Assembly (NCBI RefSeq): GCF_004330295.1
Contig: NZ_SJOJ01000008.1
Location: 62,001 to 126,000, forward strand
Direction of reading: 5' to 3'
From: Rahnella victoriana
Lineage (GTDB): Bacteria > Pseudomonadota > Gammaproteobacteria > Enterobacterales > Enterobacteriaceae
Length of the DNA stretch: 64,000 nt
The notes beneath the pieces were generated by a model. It saw only the letters and a program-made list of their open reading frames with translations, made no database searches and was not told where the DNA came from. Below are positions 9,300 to 19,489 of this stretch, in pieces (the stretch's first letter is position 1; every line of letters starts with the position of its first letter). The position numbers were made by a program, and so were the translations under genes.

Positions 9300-10052
9300 A
9301 TGACGACATGGCGTCTGTTTCTGGCGACGTTACAGTTTCTCACCCGCATTCCGGTGAAGGAACGCTGGTGTGACGGCATCGGACTGAAAGATTATCCCCG
9401 CGGTATTGTCTGCTTCCCGCTGGTCGGGCTGGTCATCGGTTTACTCACCGCACTGGTCTGGCAGATTCTGATGCCCCATGTCGGCGTGCTGGTGGCGGCG
9501 ATTGCCGTGGTGGCCACGCACATTATGCTGACCGGCGGTCTGCATCTCGACGGGCTGGCCGACAGTTGTGACGGCTTATTTTCAGTGCGCAGCCGGGAAC
9601 GCATCCTCGAGATTATGCGCGACAGCCGGATTGGCACCAACGGCGCGCTGGCATTGATCGTGGCTGTTGTGCTGCGGCCGGCGCTGATTTACCAGATCAG
9701 TATTGAAGGATTACCGGTGCTGGCGTTTCTTATCATCACGCCGGTGGTCGGACGGGGCATGATGGCGGTGATGATGTTTCATCAGGCCTATGCCCGTGAG
9801 TCTGGCATGGGAAATTTGTTTATCGGCAAAATCAGCGAGGGACGTTTCTGTTTCACCCTGCTGCTGATGGCGGCGCTGACGCTGGCGATTGGCGGGATAT
9901 CGTCACTGCCTGCGCTGCTGATCACGCTGTTATGTGTGCTGGGCTTGCGGCGTTTTATCGCCAACCGTATCGGTGGACAAACCGGCGATACGCTGGGTGC
10001 GGCCTGCGAGTTAAGCGAGCTGGCCATGCTGTTCTTTCTGTTATGGCACTGA
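9300..10052 (+). CDS. cobS: adenosylcobinamide-GDP ribazoletransferase (cobalamin synthase)
   Basis: CobS is the inner-membrane enzyme that joins GDP-cobinamide with alpha-ribazole or its phosphate. The 250-residue protein starts MTTWRLFLATLQFLTRIPV and has the family motif GGLHLDGLADSCDG, a metal-binding acidic segment, followed by several hydrophobic helices. The ATG at 9300 has AAAGGG at good spacing; an ATG two codons earlier overlaps that site and is less likely. It lies 23 bases after cobU and 16 bases before cobC. Confidence 0.94.
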   Translation: MTTWRLFLATLQFLTRIPVKERWCDGIGLKDYPRGIVCFPLVGLVIGLLTALVWQILMPHVGVLVAAIAVVATHIMLTGGLHLDGLADSCDGLFSVRSRERILEIMRDSRIGTNGALALIVAVVLRPALIYQISIEGLPVLAFLIITPVVGRGMMAVMMFHQAYARESGMGNLFIGKISEGRFCFTLLLMAALTLAIGGISSLPALLITLLCVLGLRRFIANRIGGQTGDTLGAACELSELAMLFFLLWH

Positions 10053-10068
10053 GATAAAGGACAACATC

Positions 10069-10665
10069 ATGAAACTGTATCTGATAAGGCACGGACAAAC
10101 TCAGGCTAACGTCAACGGGGTATTTTGTGGCAGCAGCGATATCGCGCTGACCGCCGAAGGCCAGCGTCAGGCTCAACATGTTGGCCGCCAGCTGGCGTCA
10201 ACGCCGCTTGATGCGCTGATCCACACCGGTATGCGCCGCAGTCACGAAACCGCCAGCATCATTGCGCAAGGCCGCCAGCTGGCGATGGAAACCCAGCCGC
10301 TGTTGCAGGAGATGGCGTTCGGCGACTGGGAAATGCGCCATCATAAAGAACTGGAGGCCACTCAGGCCGAAGGTTATCAGGCGTGGTGTCAGGACTGGCA
10401 GAAAGCCGATGTTCCGCAGGGCGAATCGTTTACGGCGTTTACCCAGCGTATCCGTCAGGCTTTGCAGCAGCTGCATTTACGTCCGCAGGAAAGCAGGCTG
10501 GCAATCGTCGCGCATCAGGGGTCGCTCAGCCTGCTGCTGGCGATGATGCTTAAACTGGCGCCTGCCGACATGTGGCGTTTCCCGTTTAAGCAGGGCTGCC
10601 TGTGTGAAATCGATCTGAGTCACGGCGCTTGTGTGATCCAGCGGTTTAACGACAGCGGTATTTAA
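10069..10665 (+). CDS. cobC: alpha-ribazole phosphatase
   Basis: CobC removes the 5'-phosphate in the last step of the lower-ligand branch of cobalamin synthesis. The protein belongs to the histidine phosphatase family: LYLIRHGQTQAN holds the catalytic His at residue 8, HTGMRRSHETA and LQEMAFGDWE are the second and third landmarks, and VAHQGSLSLLL holds the second His. The length of 198 residues is usual. It starts at an ATG after AAAGGAC, between cobS and cobT, which separates it from general phosphoglycerate mutases. Confidence 0.92.
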   Translation: MKLYLIRHGQTQANVNGVFCGSSDIALTAEGQRQAQHVGRQLASTPLDALIHTGMRRSHETASIIAQGRQLAMETQPLLQEMAFGDWEMRHHKELEATQAEGYQAWCQDWQKADVPQGESFTAFTQRIRQALQQLHLRPQESRLAIVAHQGSLSLLLAMMLKLAPADMWRFPFKQGCLCEIDLSHGACVIQRFNDSGI

Positions 10666-10690
10666 CTTTTTAAACCCGTAAGGACAACCG

Positions 10691-11734
10691 ATGGCTTCGC
10701 TGGAAAATATCCTCCGTCAGATTGCTGAACCCGATGCCCAGGCCGCACAAACGGCTGCGGCCCGGCTCGACAGTCTGGTAAAACCTTTAGGCAGCCTTGG
10801 CCGTCTGGAACAACTGGCGATCCAGCTGGCCTCCATTCGTGGTGATCAGCCGTTGCATTTTCCGGCCAAAGAAGTGCTGGTGATGGCCGCCGATCACGGG
10901 GTCTGGCAGGAGGGCGTCACGCCCTCTCCGCAGGTCGTCACGGCCATTCAGGCAGTGAATATTGTGCAGGGCAAAGCCGGAGTTTCGGTACTGGCAAGGG
11001 CGGCGGGCGCACAGGTGACGTTGATTGACTGCGGTATTATCGGCCCGGATATTCCCGGTACCCTCAGCCATAAAATCGCGCAGGGCACGGGTAACATTGC
11101 CACCGGCCCGGCGATGACCCGCGAACAGGCGCAAGCCTTGCTGGTGTGGAGTGCGGAAAGGGTGATTGCCAAAGCCGAAAGCGGTTTGTCTCTGCTGGCA
11201 GTGGGCGAACTGGGTATGGCGAACACCACACCGGCGGCGGCAATGGTGGCGGTGCTGACCGGTGCTCAGCCTGCGAAAACCGTCGGGCTGGGGGCGAATC
11301 TTCCGCCAGACCGTCTGGCGCATAAAATCCGCGTGGTGGAAAAAGCCATCGCGGTGAATAAGCCCGATCCGGCCGATGCGCTGGATGTGATGGCGAAAGT
11401 GGGCGGCTTCGAACTGGTGGCGATGGCGGGCGCGATGATTGGCGCAGCGGCGGCGGGTATTCCGCTGGTGCTGGACGGTTTTCTGTCTTATGCCTCGGCG
11501 CTGGCGGCCTGTCAGATCGCCCCCGCGCTGAAACCCTATCTGATCCCTTCGCACCTTTCAGCAGAGCAGGGCGCGACGCTGGCGCTGGAAGCGCTGGGGC
11601 TGCAACCCTATTTTGATCTGAATCTGCGACTGGGCGAGGGCAGTGGTGCGGTGCTGGCGATACCGCTGATTGATGCCGCCTGCGCCATCCACAATGAAAT
11701 GGCGACGCTGGCGGAATGTCAGATAGAACTTTGA
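10691..11734 (+). CDS. cobT: nicotinate-nucleotide--dimethylbenzimidazole phosphoribosyltransferase
   Basis: CobT activates dimethylbenzimidazole to alpha-ribazole phosphate. The 347-residue protein shows KPLGSLGRLE near residue 30, the segment VMAADHGV, GELGMANTTPAAA, and the C-terminal LRLGEGSGA, whose Glu is the catalytic base in the family. Its start is preceded by AAGGAC. It converges with btuR, with only 16 bases between the stop codons and no obvious terminator, so read-through into antisense btuR is possible. Confidence 0.95.
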   Translation: MASLENILRQIAEPDAQAAQTAAARLDSLVKPLGSLGRLEQLAIQLASIRGDQPLHFPAKEVLVMAADHGVWQEGVTPSPQVVTAIQAVNIVQGKAGVSVLARAAGAQVTLIDCGIIGPDIPGTLSHKIAQGTGNIATGPAMTREQAQALLVWSAERVIAKAESGLSLLAVGELGMANTTPAAAMVAVLTGAQPAKTVGLGANLPPDRLAHKIRVVEKAIAVNKPDPADALDVMAKVGGFELVAMAGAMIGAAAAGIPLVLDGFLSYASALAACQIAPALKPYLIPSHLSAEQGATLALEALGLQPYFDLNLRLGEGSGAVLAIPLIDAACAIHNEMATLAECQIEL

Positions 11735-11750
11735 TAAATGAAGGCGGGCG

Positions 11751-12341
11751 TTACCAGTCGATGCCCTGCTGCGCCATAATACCGGCGTCAAAGGCATGTT
11801 TTACCGGGCGCAGTTCGCTGACCGTATCGGCCATTTCCAGCAGGTCACGATGGCAGCCACGGCCGGTAATGATCACCGTCTGATGCGCCGGACGGGTATT
11901 CAGCGCATCCACCACGTCCTGCAAATCCAGATAACCAAAACTGACCATGTAGGTCAGTTCATCGAGTACCACCAGATCTAATGAGGCATCCGCCAGCATG
12001 CGTTTTCCGTGCTGCCAGACTGCCTGACAGGCCGCAGTATCGGTTTCTTTATTCTGCGTTTCCCAGGTAAAGCCGGTCGCCATCACCTGAAATTCCACGC
12101 CGTGCGGTTCGAGCAGATTCTTCTCGCCGTTCGGCCATTCACCCTTAATAAACTGGATCACCGCGGCGCGCATGCCATGCCCGACGACGCGGGTGACGGT
12201 ACCAAAGGCCGCCGTGGTTTTGCCCTTACCGTTGCCGGTAAACACAATCAGAATGCCGCGCTGTTCTTTGGCGGCATCAATACGTGCATCAACCTGTTCT
12301 TTCAGTTTTTGCTGGCGTTGCTTGTGGCGATCTTCGGTCAT
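11751..12341 (-). CDS. btuR: cob(I)alamin adenosyltransferase
   Basis: BtuR (CobA in Salmonella) attaches the adenosyl group of ATP to reduced corrinoids, the step before CobU can act in salvage. The 196-residue protein has the modified P-loop GNGKGKTTA near residues 36-44 and LVVLDELTYM as the Walker B-like segment. The C-terminal GIDW is the family ending. It is followed upstream by yciK on the same strand with 14 bases between, as in E. coli. Here it faces the cob genes, so the salvage enzymes lie together on opposite strands. Confidence 0.95.
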   Translation of the reverse strand: MTEDRHKQRQQKLKEQVDARIDAAKEQRGILIVFTGNGKGKTTAAFGTVTRVVGHGMRAAVIQFIKGEWPNGEKNLLEPHGVEFQVMATGFTWETQNKETDTAACQAVWQHGKRMLADASLDLVVLDELTYMVSFGYLDLQDVVDALNTRPAHQTVIITGRGCHRDLLEMADTVSELRPVKHAFDAGIMAQQGIDW

Positions 12342-12355
12342 CAGTGACTCCGTGA

Positions 12356-13117
12356 TTATTCTGCCGGTCCGGCTTTACGGCCCGGCTGGGCATCAAAACT
12401 GATCCCGGTTTTGCGGCGGCTGTCGTCGCCCATCAGGTACAGATACAGCGGCATAATGTCAGCCGGTGTTTTGAGTTTGTCTTTATTTTCATCAGGGAAG
12501 GCCGAGGCACGCATGCTGGTGCGCGTGCCGCCCGGATTAATACAGTTCACGCGCAGACCGGTATGTTTATGTTCTTCGGCCAGCACCTGCATCATGCCTT
12601 CGGTGGCGAATTTCGACACGGCGTACGCGCCCCAGCCGCTGCGGCCTTCGCGTCCTACGCTGGAAGTGGTGAACACCAGTGACGCACTGGCGGATTTCAG
12701 CATCAGCGGCAGTAATGCCTGGGTCAGCATAAAGGTCGCATTGACGTTAACCTGCATGACGTTCATCCAGTCCTGCAACTTAATCTCAGCCATTGGCGTG
12801 ATGTCCGTCAGCAAACCGGCGTTATGCAATACGCCGTCCAGATGCGGCACCCATTGTGCAATCTGACCGGCAACGCGCTGGCAATCCTGCTGACTGGCCG
12901 TCAGTAAATCCAGAGCATAAATGAACGCCGGACGCAGGTTACGCGCGGCGATTTCCTGCTGCACGTTGGCCAGTTTGCTCTCCGTGCGGCCCAGCAGAAT
13001 CACCTGCGCGCCGAAACGGGCATAGGTCAGGGCGGCTTCACGGCCAATGCCATCGCCAGCGCCGGTCACCAGGATAATGCGGTTATTCAGCAGGTCGGAT
13101 TTAGGATGATAATGCAC
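12356..13117 (-). CDS. yciK: short-chain dehydrogenase/reductase YciK
   Basis: A 253-residue member of the SDR family, NAD(P)-dependent, with the glycine-rich nucleotide motif VTGAGDGIGRE near residue 20, NAG at LHNAGLL, and the catalytic Ser and Tyr-x3-Lys in TSSVGREGRSGWGAYAVSK. The substrate is not known for the E. coli protein. It is the gene upstream of btuR in the same direction and probably cotranscribed with it. Confidence 0.92.
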   Translation of the reverse strand: MHYHPKSDLLNNRIILVTGAGDGIGREAALTYARFGAQVILLGRTESKLANVQQEIAARNLRPAFIYALDLLTASQQDCQRVAGQIAQWVPHLDGVLHNAGLLTDITPMAEIKLQDWMNVMQVNVNATFMLTQALLPLMLKSASASLVFTTSSVGREGRSGWGAYAVSKFATEGMMQVLAEEHKHTGLRVNCINPGGTRTSMRASAFPDENKDKLKTPADIMPLYLYLMGDDSRRKTGISFDAQPGRKAGPAE

Positions 13118-13460
13118 GGTCTGTCCTCATATTTTTTCAGCAATGTGGCGGCAAAAGGCCGTCATCACATCGGGCGCTCTTAAAATCAAAACGCCGGGAA
13201 CGGGAGACAGTGGCTCAACCAACATCCGGCATTTTGGCGAAATTTTTGGGCGTTTCGGGTTAGATCACCGGTTATATGCCTCAAATGCGCATGAGTTTCA
13301 ATGATTAACCGAAAAACGGACAGCTCTTTTGTAACAAAATTGGAACACTGGCGCACTCAGTTTTACGTACGGTTGACAATGTCATATTCAAACAAGACGC
13401 CGCCGTGGCGATTGTCTAGAATGTTCAGCATCTTTCTGACCACAGTGAAAAGGCGGGTTT
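13118..13460. other. divergent intergenic region yciK-sohB
   Basis: This 343-base stretch lies between the divergent genes yciK and sohB and must hold their promoters. I see no convincing gene in it. The bases before sohB carry AAGGCGGG as a ribosome-binding site. Confidence 0.6.
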
Positions 13461-14504
13461 GTGGATTTACTTTCTCTTTATGGGCTGTTTTTGGCCAAAG
13501 TCGTGACCGTAGTGATCGCCATCGGGGCGCTGGTGGTATTGGTGGCGGGCCTGCGCCATCGTAAAGCTCACAGCAAAGGTGAGTTGCAACTGATCGATTT
13601 GGGTGAGCAGTACCGCGACATGCAGCGGGAAATGCGCAGCGCGCGTATGAACCCGGCTGAACTGAAGATTCACGGCAAGGAGCTGAAGCGAAAAAATAAA
13701 GCTGAAGCAAAACAGAAAAAACTGCAGGCCAAAACCGGCGGTTCGGCAACTAAACCTTGCCTGTATGTGCTCGACTTTAAAGGCAGCATGGACGCCCATG
13801 AAGTCACGTCGTTGCGGGAAGAAATCTCGGCGGTACTGGCGGTGGCTACGCCGCAAGATGAAGTGCTGCTGCGCCTGGAAAGTCCGGGCGGGGTGGTACA
13901 CGGTTATGGTCTGGCGGCGTCACAACTGGTGCGTCTGCGTCAGGCTGGCATTCGTCTGACCGTGGCAGTGGATAAAGTGGCTGCCAGCGGCGGTTACATG
14001 ATGGCGTGTGTGGCAGATCGCATTGTCGCCGCGCCGTTTGCCATCATCGGTTCCATCGGCGTCGTGGCGCAGATCCCGAACTTCAACCGTCTGCTGAAAC
14101 GCAATGACATTGATATCGAGCTGCACACGGCGGGCGAGTTCAAACGCACGCTGACCCTGCTGGGGGAAAATACCGAGGAAGGGCGTGAGAAATTCCGCGA
14201 AGATCTGAATGAAACCCACGTTCTGTTCAAGGAGTTCGTGCACCAGAATCGTCCGTCGCTCGATATTAATGCGGTCGCCACCGGTGAACACTGGTTCGGG
14301 ACCCAGGCGCGTGAAAATGGTCTGATTGATGCCATTGGTACCAGTGATGATTTACTGATCGCCGAGATGAAAAATCACGAGGTGATTGCGGTGCGTTACA
14401 GCCGTCGCAAACGCATGATGGATCGTTTTACCGGCAGTGCGGCAGAAAGCGCCGATCGCCTGTTCCTGCACTGGTTGCAGCGCAGCCAGAAACCGCTGCT
14501 GTAA
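13461..14504 (+). CDS. sohB: inner-membrane serine peptidase SohB
   Basis: SohB is an S49-family peptidase related to signal peptide peptidase SppA. The 347-residue protein starts at GTG and has an N-terminal membrane helix (residues 8-31), then a highly charged linker rich in Lys/Glu/Ala, and the protease domain with LDFKGSMDAHEV, SPGGVVHGYG, the catalytic Ser in GSIGVVAQ, and the Lys of the dyad in the following 50 residues. The C-terminal FTGSAAESADRL matches E. coli almost exactly. The GTG start is set by the AAGGCGG motif and by the family start sequence DLLSLYGLFLAK. Confidence 0.95.
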   Translation: MDLLSLYGLFLAKVVTVVIAIGALVVLVAGLRHRKAHSKGELQLIDLGEQYRDMQREMRSARMNPAELKIHGKELKRKNKAEAKQKKLQAKTGGSATKPCLYVLDFKGSMDAHEVTSLREEISAVLAVATPQDEVLLRLESPGGVVHGYGLAASQLVRLRQAGIRLTVAVDKVAASGGYMMACVADRIVAAPFAIIGSIGVVAQIPNFNRLLKRNDIDIELHTAGEFKRTLTLLGENTEEGREKFREDLNETHVLFKEFVHQNRPSLDINAVATGEHWFGTQARENGLIDAIGTSDDLLIAEMKNHEVIAVRYSRRKRMMDRFTGSAAESADRLFLHWLQRSQKPLL

Positions 14505-14542
14505 GGCTGTTTCAGTCAGCGTGACGGTAAATAACAAGCAAA

Positions 14543-14570
14543 GAAAAAGGGACGTACGTCCCTTTTTTTA
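14543..14570 (+). terminator. rho-independent terminator after sohB
   Basis: A self-complementary stem built on AGGGACGTACGTCCCT is followed by seven T. It stands between convergent sohB and yciN and may act for both, since A-runs also precede the stem. Confidence 0.85.
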
Positions 14571-14632
14571 TCACGCTAACCTATCACTGAAGTTTATCGG
14601 TTGCGTGCACCTTTATTAGCGATTCTTTTATC

Positions 14633-14884
14633 TCAATCTTCGAGATGGTATTTTTCTGAAAAAAGATGAGCCAGGTGTTTAAACATATTAAATACCGCAG
14701 TGGTTTTTCTGGTCGGTAAACCGTCGTCATCCATGAAAAACTCTCCGCGGAAAACCAGCACATTGCCTTTCTGCTCAACCTCTGTCGCCAGCATCCCGTG
14801 CATGTAATCTTCGTGCTCACGGATAACCTTATTCGCTTCGATCAGTAAAGCTTCGCGACTAATTGCCGATGTATTTTCGTGCAT
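14633..14884 (-). CDS. yciN: small conserved protein YciN
   Basis: An 83-residue enterobacterial protein, highly similar in pattern to E. coli Yci[18 protein letters not shown] near the start and [19 protein letters not shown] at the end. No membrane segment or catalytic motif is visible. Its function is not known to me. The position between sohB and topA is conserved with E. coli. Confidence 0.93.
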   Translation of the reverse strand: MHENTSAISREALLIEANKVIREHEDYMHGMLATEVEQKGNVLVFRGEFFMDDDGLPTRKTTAVFNMFKHLAHLFSEKYHLED

Positions 14885-15345
14885 GATATTTACTCCCCAC
14901 TATAATTGCTGACGTTATTGTAATCCTGACGTGGATAAAACCGCAAATCGGCTGGGGGTAATCGGGGAATGTTCAGGTCATAAATTGAGCGTTTCTTTAA
15001 AAACCCTGAGCACGTTGGCGAAAAGAGCGTTTAGGTGTTAATTAGTTTGCGTGGCGATTTTTATCAGGTAGAGTGTGGGATTTTGTGGCTTCAGGTGGAA
15101 TGTTTTGTTTACGCTTGGTCATTATTTGACATAAAAACGGGCGCATTCTGCTGAGCCCTGTCTGGTTAATCCCTCGCAGAATCAGTGTTTTGAACCTCTG
15201 GAAGTCAGTTCTCGCCTTCTTTGAAAGAAATAAGTTGACGTTCTGACTCACTGCCGCAATATAAAAAAAGACGTGATATTGTGCCGCGGCATAACAAGAC
15301 AAAATCTTCTTCAGGTTATGAAGAATCATTCAGGTAAAGGTAATT
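14885..15345. other. intergenic region upstream of topA
   Basis: This 461-base stretch separates divergent yciN and topA. It must contain the topA promoters, which are multiple in E. coli. An antisense open frame of 95 codons crosses it, but it lacks a good ribosome-binding site and any family signature, so I do not call it. Confidence 0.5.
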
Positions 15346-17943
15346 ATGGGCAAAGCTCTCGTAATAGTTGAGTCCCCGGCAAAAGCCAAAACGATTAATA
15401 AATATTTAGGAAATGACTACGTGGTGAAGTCCAGCGTCGGTCATATCCGTGATTTACCGACCAGTGGATCCGCTGCGAAAAAGACCGCCAACTCAACCGA
15501 AGAAAAAACAAAGAAAAAAGTAAAAAAGGATGAGAAAACCGCGCTGGTAAATCGCATGGGCGTCGACCCGTATCATGGTTGGGAAGCGCAATACGAAATA
15601 CTTCCGGGTAAAGAAAAAGTGGTTGCTGAGTTAAAAGCGTTAGCGGAAAAAGCTGACCACATCTATCTCGCAACCGACCTTGACCGCGAAGGAGAGGCGA
15701 TTGCCTGGCATTTGCGGGAAGTGATTGGCGGCGATGAAAAACGTTTCAGCCGCGTGGTATTTAACGAAATTACCAAGAACGCGATTCAGAATGCCTTTAA
15801 AGAACCCGGCGAACTGAATATTGATCGTGTGAATGCTCAGCAGGCGCGTCGTTTCATGGACCGCGTGGTGGGTTACATGGTGTCTCCGCTGTTGTGGAAG
15901 AAGATTGCCCGTGGTTTATCCGCTGGCCGTGTTCAGTCCGTGGCGGTGCGTCTGGTGGTGGAACGCGAGAAAGAAATCAAAGCGTTCGTGCCGGAAGAAT
16001 ACTGGGAATTGCATGCAGATTTGCTGGCGAAGAAAGACACCGCGCTGCAAATGGAAGTCACGCATCATCTCGAAAAACCGTTCAAGCCGGTCAATAAAGA
16101 ACAAACTCACGCGGCCGTGTCGCTGCTTGAGAAAGCGCGCTACACCGTGGTGGATCGTGAAGATAAACCGACCAGCAGCAAGCCGGGCGCGCCTTTCATT
16201 ACGTCCACCCTGCAACAGGCGGCCAGTACGCGTCTGAGCTTCGGTGTGAAGAAAACCATGATGATGGCGCAACGTCTGTATGAAGCCGGTCACATCACCT
16301 ATATGCGTACTGACTCCACCAACCTGAGTCAGGATGCGGTGGAAATGGTGCGTGGCTATATTGGTGAGAATTTCGGTGATAAATACCTGCCGAAAGCCCC
16401 GCTGCAATACAGCAACAAAGAGAATTCACAGGAAGCGCACGAAGCGATCCGTCCTTCTGATGTGGCGGTGGTGTCCGAACAACTGAAAGACATGGAAGCG
16501 GATGCGCAGCGTTTGTATCAGCTGATCTGGCGTCAGTTCGTGGCCTGTCAGATGACACCGGCCCAGTACGATTCCACTACACTGACGGTGAAAGCGGGCG
16601 ATTATTCCCTGCGCGCCAAAGGCCGTACGCTGCGTTTCGATGGCTGGACCAAAGTGATGCCTGCGTTGCGTAAGGGCGACGAAGACCGCACCTTGCCGGT
16701 GATTGAAGTGGGTACCGATCTCGAACTGCAACAGTTGCTGCCAACCCAGCACTTCACCAAGCCGCCTGCGCGTTTCAGCGAAGCGTCACTGGTGAAAGAA
16801 CTGGAAAAACGTGGCATTGGCCGTCCGTCTACCTATGCGTCGATCATTTCGACCATTCAGGATCGCGGCTATGTTCACGTGGAAAACCGTCGTTTCTACG
16901 CCGAGAAAATGGGCGAGATCGTCACGGATCGTCTGGAAGATAATTTCCGCGAACTGATGAACTACGATTTCACCGCGCGCATGGAAGACGGTCTGGATCA
17001 GGTCGCCAACAACAAGGCGGAATGGAAAGCCGTGCTGGATGAATTCTTCACCGAGTTCAGCAAGCAACTGGAAACCGCCGAGAAAGACCCTGAAGAAGGC
17101 GGTATGCGCCCGAATCAGATGGTGCTGACCAGCATCGAGTGCCCGACCTGTGGCCGCCCGATGGGGATCCGTACCGCCAGCACCGGCGTGTTCCTCGGCT
17201 GTTCAGGCTATGCCCTGCCGCCGAAAGAACGCTGCAAAACCACCATCAACCTGATTGCTGACGCCGAAGTGCTGAACATTCTGGAAGGTGACGAAGCCGA
17301 AGCCAACGCGCTGCGTGCCAAACGTCGTTGCGGTAAATGCGGCACGGCGATGGACAGCTATCTCATCGATAACCAGCGCAAATTGCATGTCTGTGGTAAC
17401 AACCCGGAATGTGATGGCTATGAAATCGAGCAGGGTGAATTCCGCATCAAAGGCTATGACGGCCCGATTGTTGAGTGCGAGAAATGTGGTTCTGAAATGC
17501 ACCTGAAAATGGGACGTTTCGGTAAGTACATGGGCTGTACCAACGACGAGTGCAAAAACACCCGTAAGATTTTGCGTAACGGTGATGTTGCGCCGCCGAA
17601 AGAAGATCCGGTTCCATTGCCAGAACTGCCGTGTGAGAAATCAGACGCCTATTTCGTTCTGCGTGACGGTGCGGCAGGTGTCTTCCTGGCGGCCAATACG
17701 TTCCCTAAATCGCGCGAAACCCGTGCGCCGCTGGTGGAAGAACTCAAGCGCTTCAAAGATCGCCTGCCGGAAAAACTGAGTTATCTGGCCGATGCGCCGG
17801 TAACCGATCCGGAAGGCAATAAAGCCATGGTGCGTTTCAGCCGTAAGACCAAACAGCAATACGTGTCTTCGGAAAAAGACGGCAAAGCCACTGGCTGGAC
17901 GGCGTTCTTTGTTGATGGTAAGTGGGTCGAAGGCAAAAAGTAA
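15346..17943 (+). CDS. topA: DNA topoisomerase I
   Basis: TopA relaxes negative supercoils by a single-strand break and passage. The 865-residue protein has the TOPRIM domain at the N-terminus ([27 protein letters not shown] with the DxDxE-type acidic residues), the active-site Tyr in [14 protein letters not shown] near residue 320, and three C-terminal four-cysteine zinc motifs, beginning [18 protein letters not shown] and CEKCGSEMH. The C-terminus carries the usual zinc-free domain. Length matches E. coli (865). It starts at an ATG with AAAGGTAA upstream. Confidence 0.98.
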   Translation: MGKALVIVESPAKAKTINKYLGNDYVVKSSVGHIRDLPTSGSAAKKTANSTEEKTKKKVKKDEKTALVNRMGVDPYHGWEAQYEILPGKEKVVAELKALAEKADHIYLATDLDREGEAIAWHLREVIGGDEKRFSRVVFNEITKNAIQNAFKEPGELNIDRVNAQQARRFMDRVVGYMVSPLLWKKIARGLSAGRVQSVAVRLVVEREKEIKAFVPEEYWELHADLLAKKDTALQMEVTHHLEKPFKPVNKEQTHAAVSLLEKARYTVVDREDKPTSSKPGAPFITSTLQQAASTRLSFGVKKTMMMAQRLYEAGHITYMRTDSTNLSQDAVEMVRGYIGENFGDKYLPKAPLQYSNKENSQEAHEAIRPSDVAVVSEQLKDMEADAQRLYQLIWRQFVACQMTPAQYDSTTLTVKAGDYSLRAKGRTLRFDGWTKVMPALRKGDEDRTLPVIEVGTDLELQQLLPTQHFTKPPARFSEASLVKELEKRGIGRPSTYASIISTIQDRGYVHVENRRFYAEKMGEIVTDRLEDNFRELMNYDFTARMEDGLDQVANNKAEWKAVLDEFFTEFSKQLETAEKDPEEGGMRPNQMVLTSIECPTCGRPMGIRTASTGVFLGCSGYALPPKERCKTTINLIADAEVLNILEGDEAEANALRAKRRCGKCGTAMDSYLIDNQRKLHVCGNNPECDGYEIEQGEFRIKGYDGPIVECEKCGSEMHLKMGRFGKYMGCTNDECKNTRKILRNGDVAPPKEDPVPLPELPCEKSDAYFVLRDGAAGVFLAANTFPKSRETRAPLVEELKRFKDRLPEKLSYLADAPVTDPEGNKAMVRFSRKTKQQYVSSEKDGKATGWTAFFVDGKWVEGKK

Positions 17944-18014
17944 TTTTCGCCGCCTTCCTGCAACCTGAATTATTCAGGCGAAAACCGGAACACTGCATCC
18001 TGTTGCGCAGTTGT

Positions 18015-18046
18015 AAAAAACCAGTCCTTTGGGCTGGTTTTTTTAT
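18015..18046 (+). terminator. rho-independent terminator after topA
   Basis: The stem AAACCAGTCC/GGGCTGGTTT is followed by a T-run. It closes topA. Confidence 0.88.
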
Positions 18047-18324
18047 TGCATTAAGATCTATCATCGACCGGTTCTTGCTGTTTTTCTTATCAGGGCAGGT
18101 TTGCCTGCCATTTTCGTTATGTTCTCCGGCTATACATGACGTTAATAATTGATATAATTGTTATATAGAATTTATTCTTATGCACTTAAGTAATAAGCTA
18201 ATGCGTCTGGGGCATAAAACGGTGCGTTCACAGACTTCCGGTATTCGATAAAAAATCATTTCCAGACTGTTCAGCCTTTGGATGAACAGGGATGGCGACA
18301 GGGTTTGAAACCAGGGTGGTATGA

Positions 18325-19302
<978 letters not shown>

Positions 19303-19327
19303 GTCGTCACGCTCACTCTCCTTTGCG

Positions 19328-19368
19328 ATCCCGCCGCCTCCTCACAAGATGCGGCGGGATTTTTTTTT
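19328..19368 (+). terminator. rho-independent terminator after cysB
   Basis: The ten-base arms ATCCCGCCGC and GCGGCGGGAT enclose a 13-base loop and are followed by nine T. Confidence 0.92.
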
Positions 19369-19489
19369 GCCTGATGAACAGTTTGAGCTGTTATCAAAAT
19401 GTTAACGGCATTTTGTGTTATCTTTAACTATGCACTTATAAGCCAGCGGGTTATTCCTCAAGGCCACGCTGAGCGCTAAAGGAGAAGCT

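Noticed and set aside
15042..15329. 95-codon open frame on the minus strand upstream of topA
   Set aside because: It has no ribosome-binding site or family pattern and overlaps the region where the topA promoters are expected.
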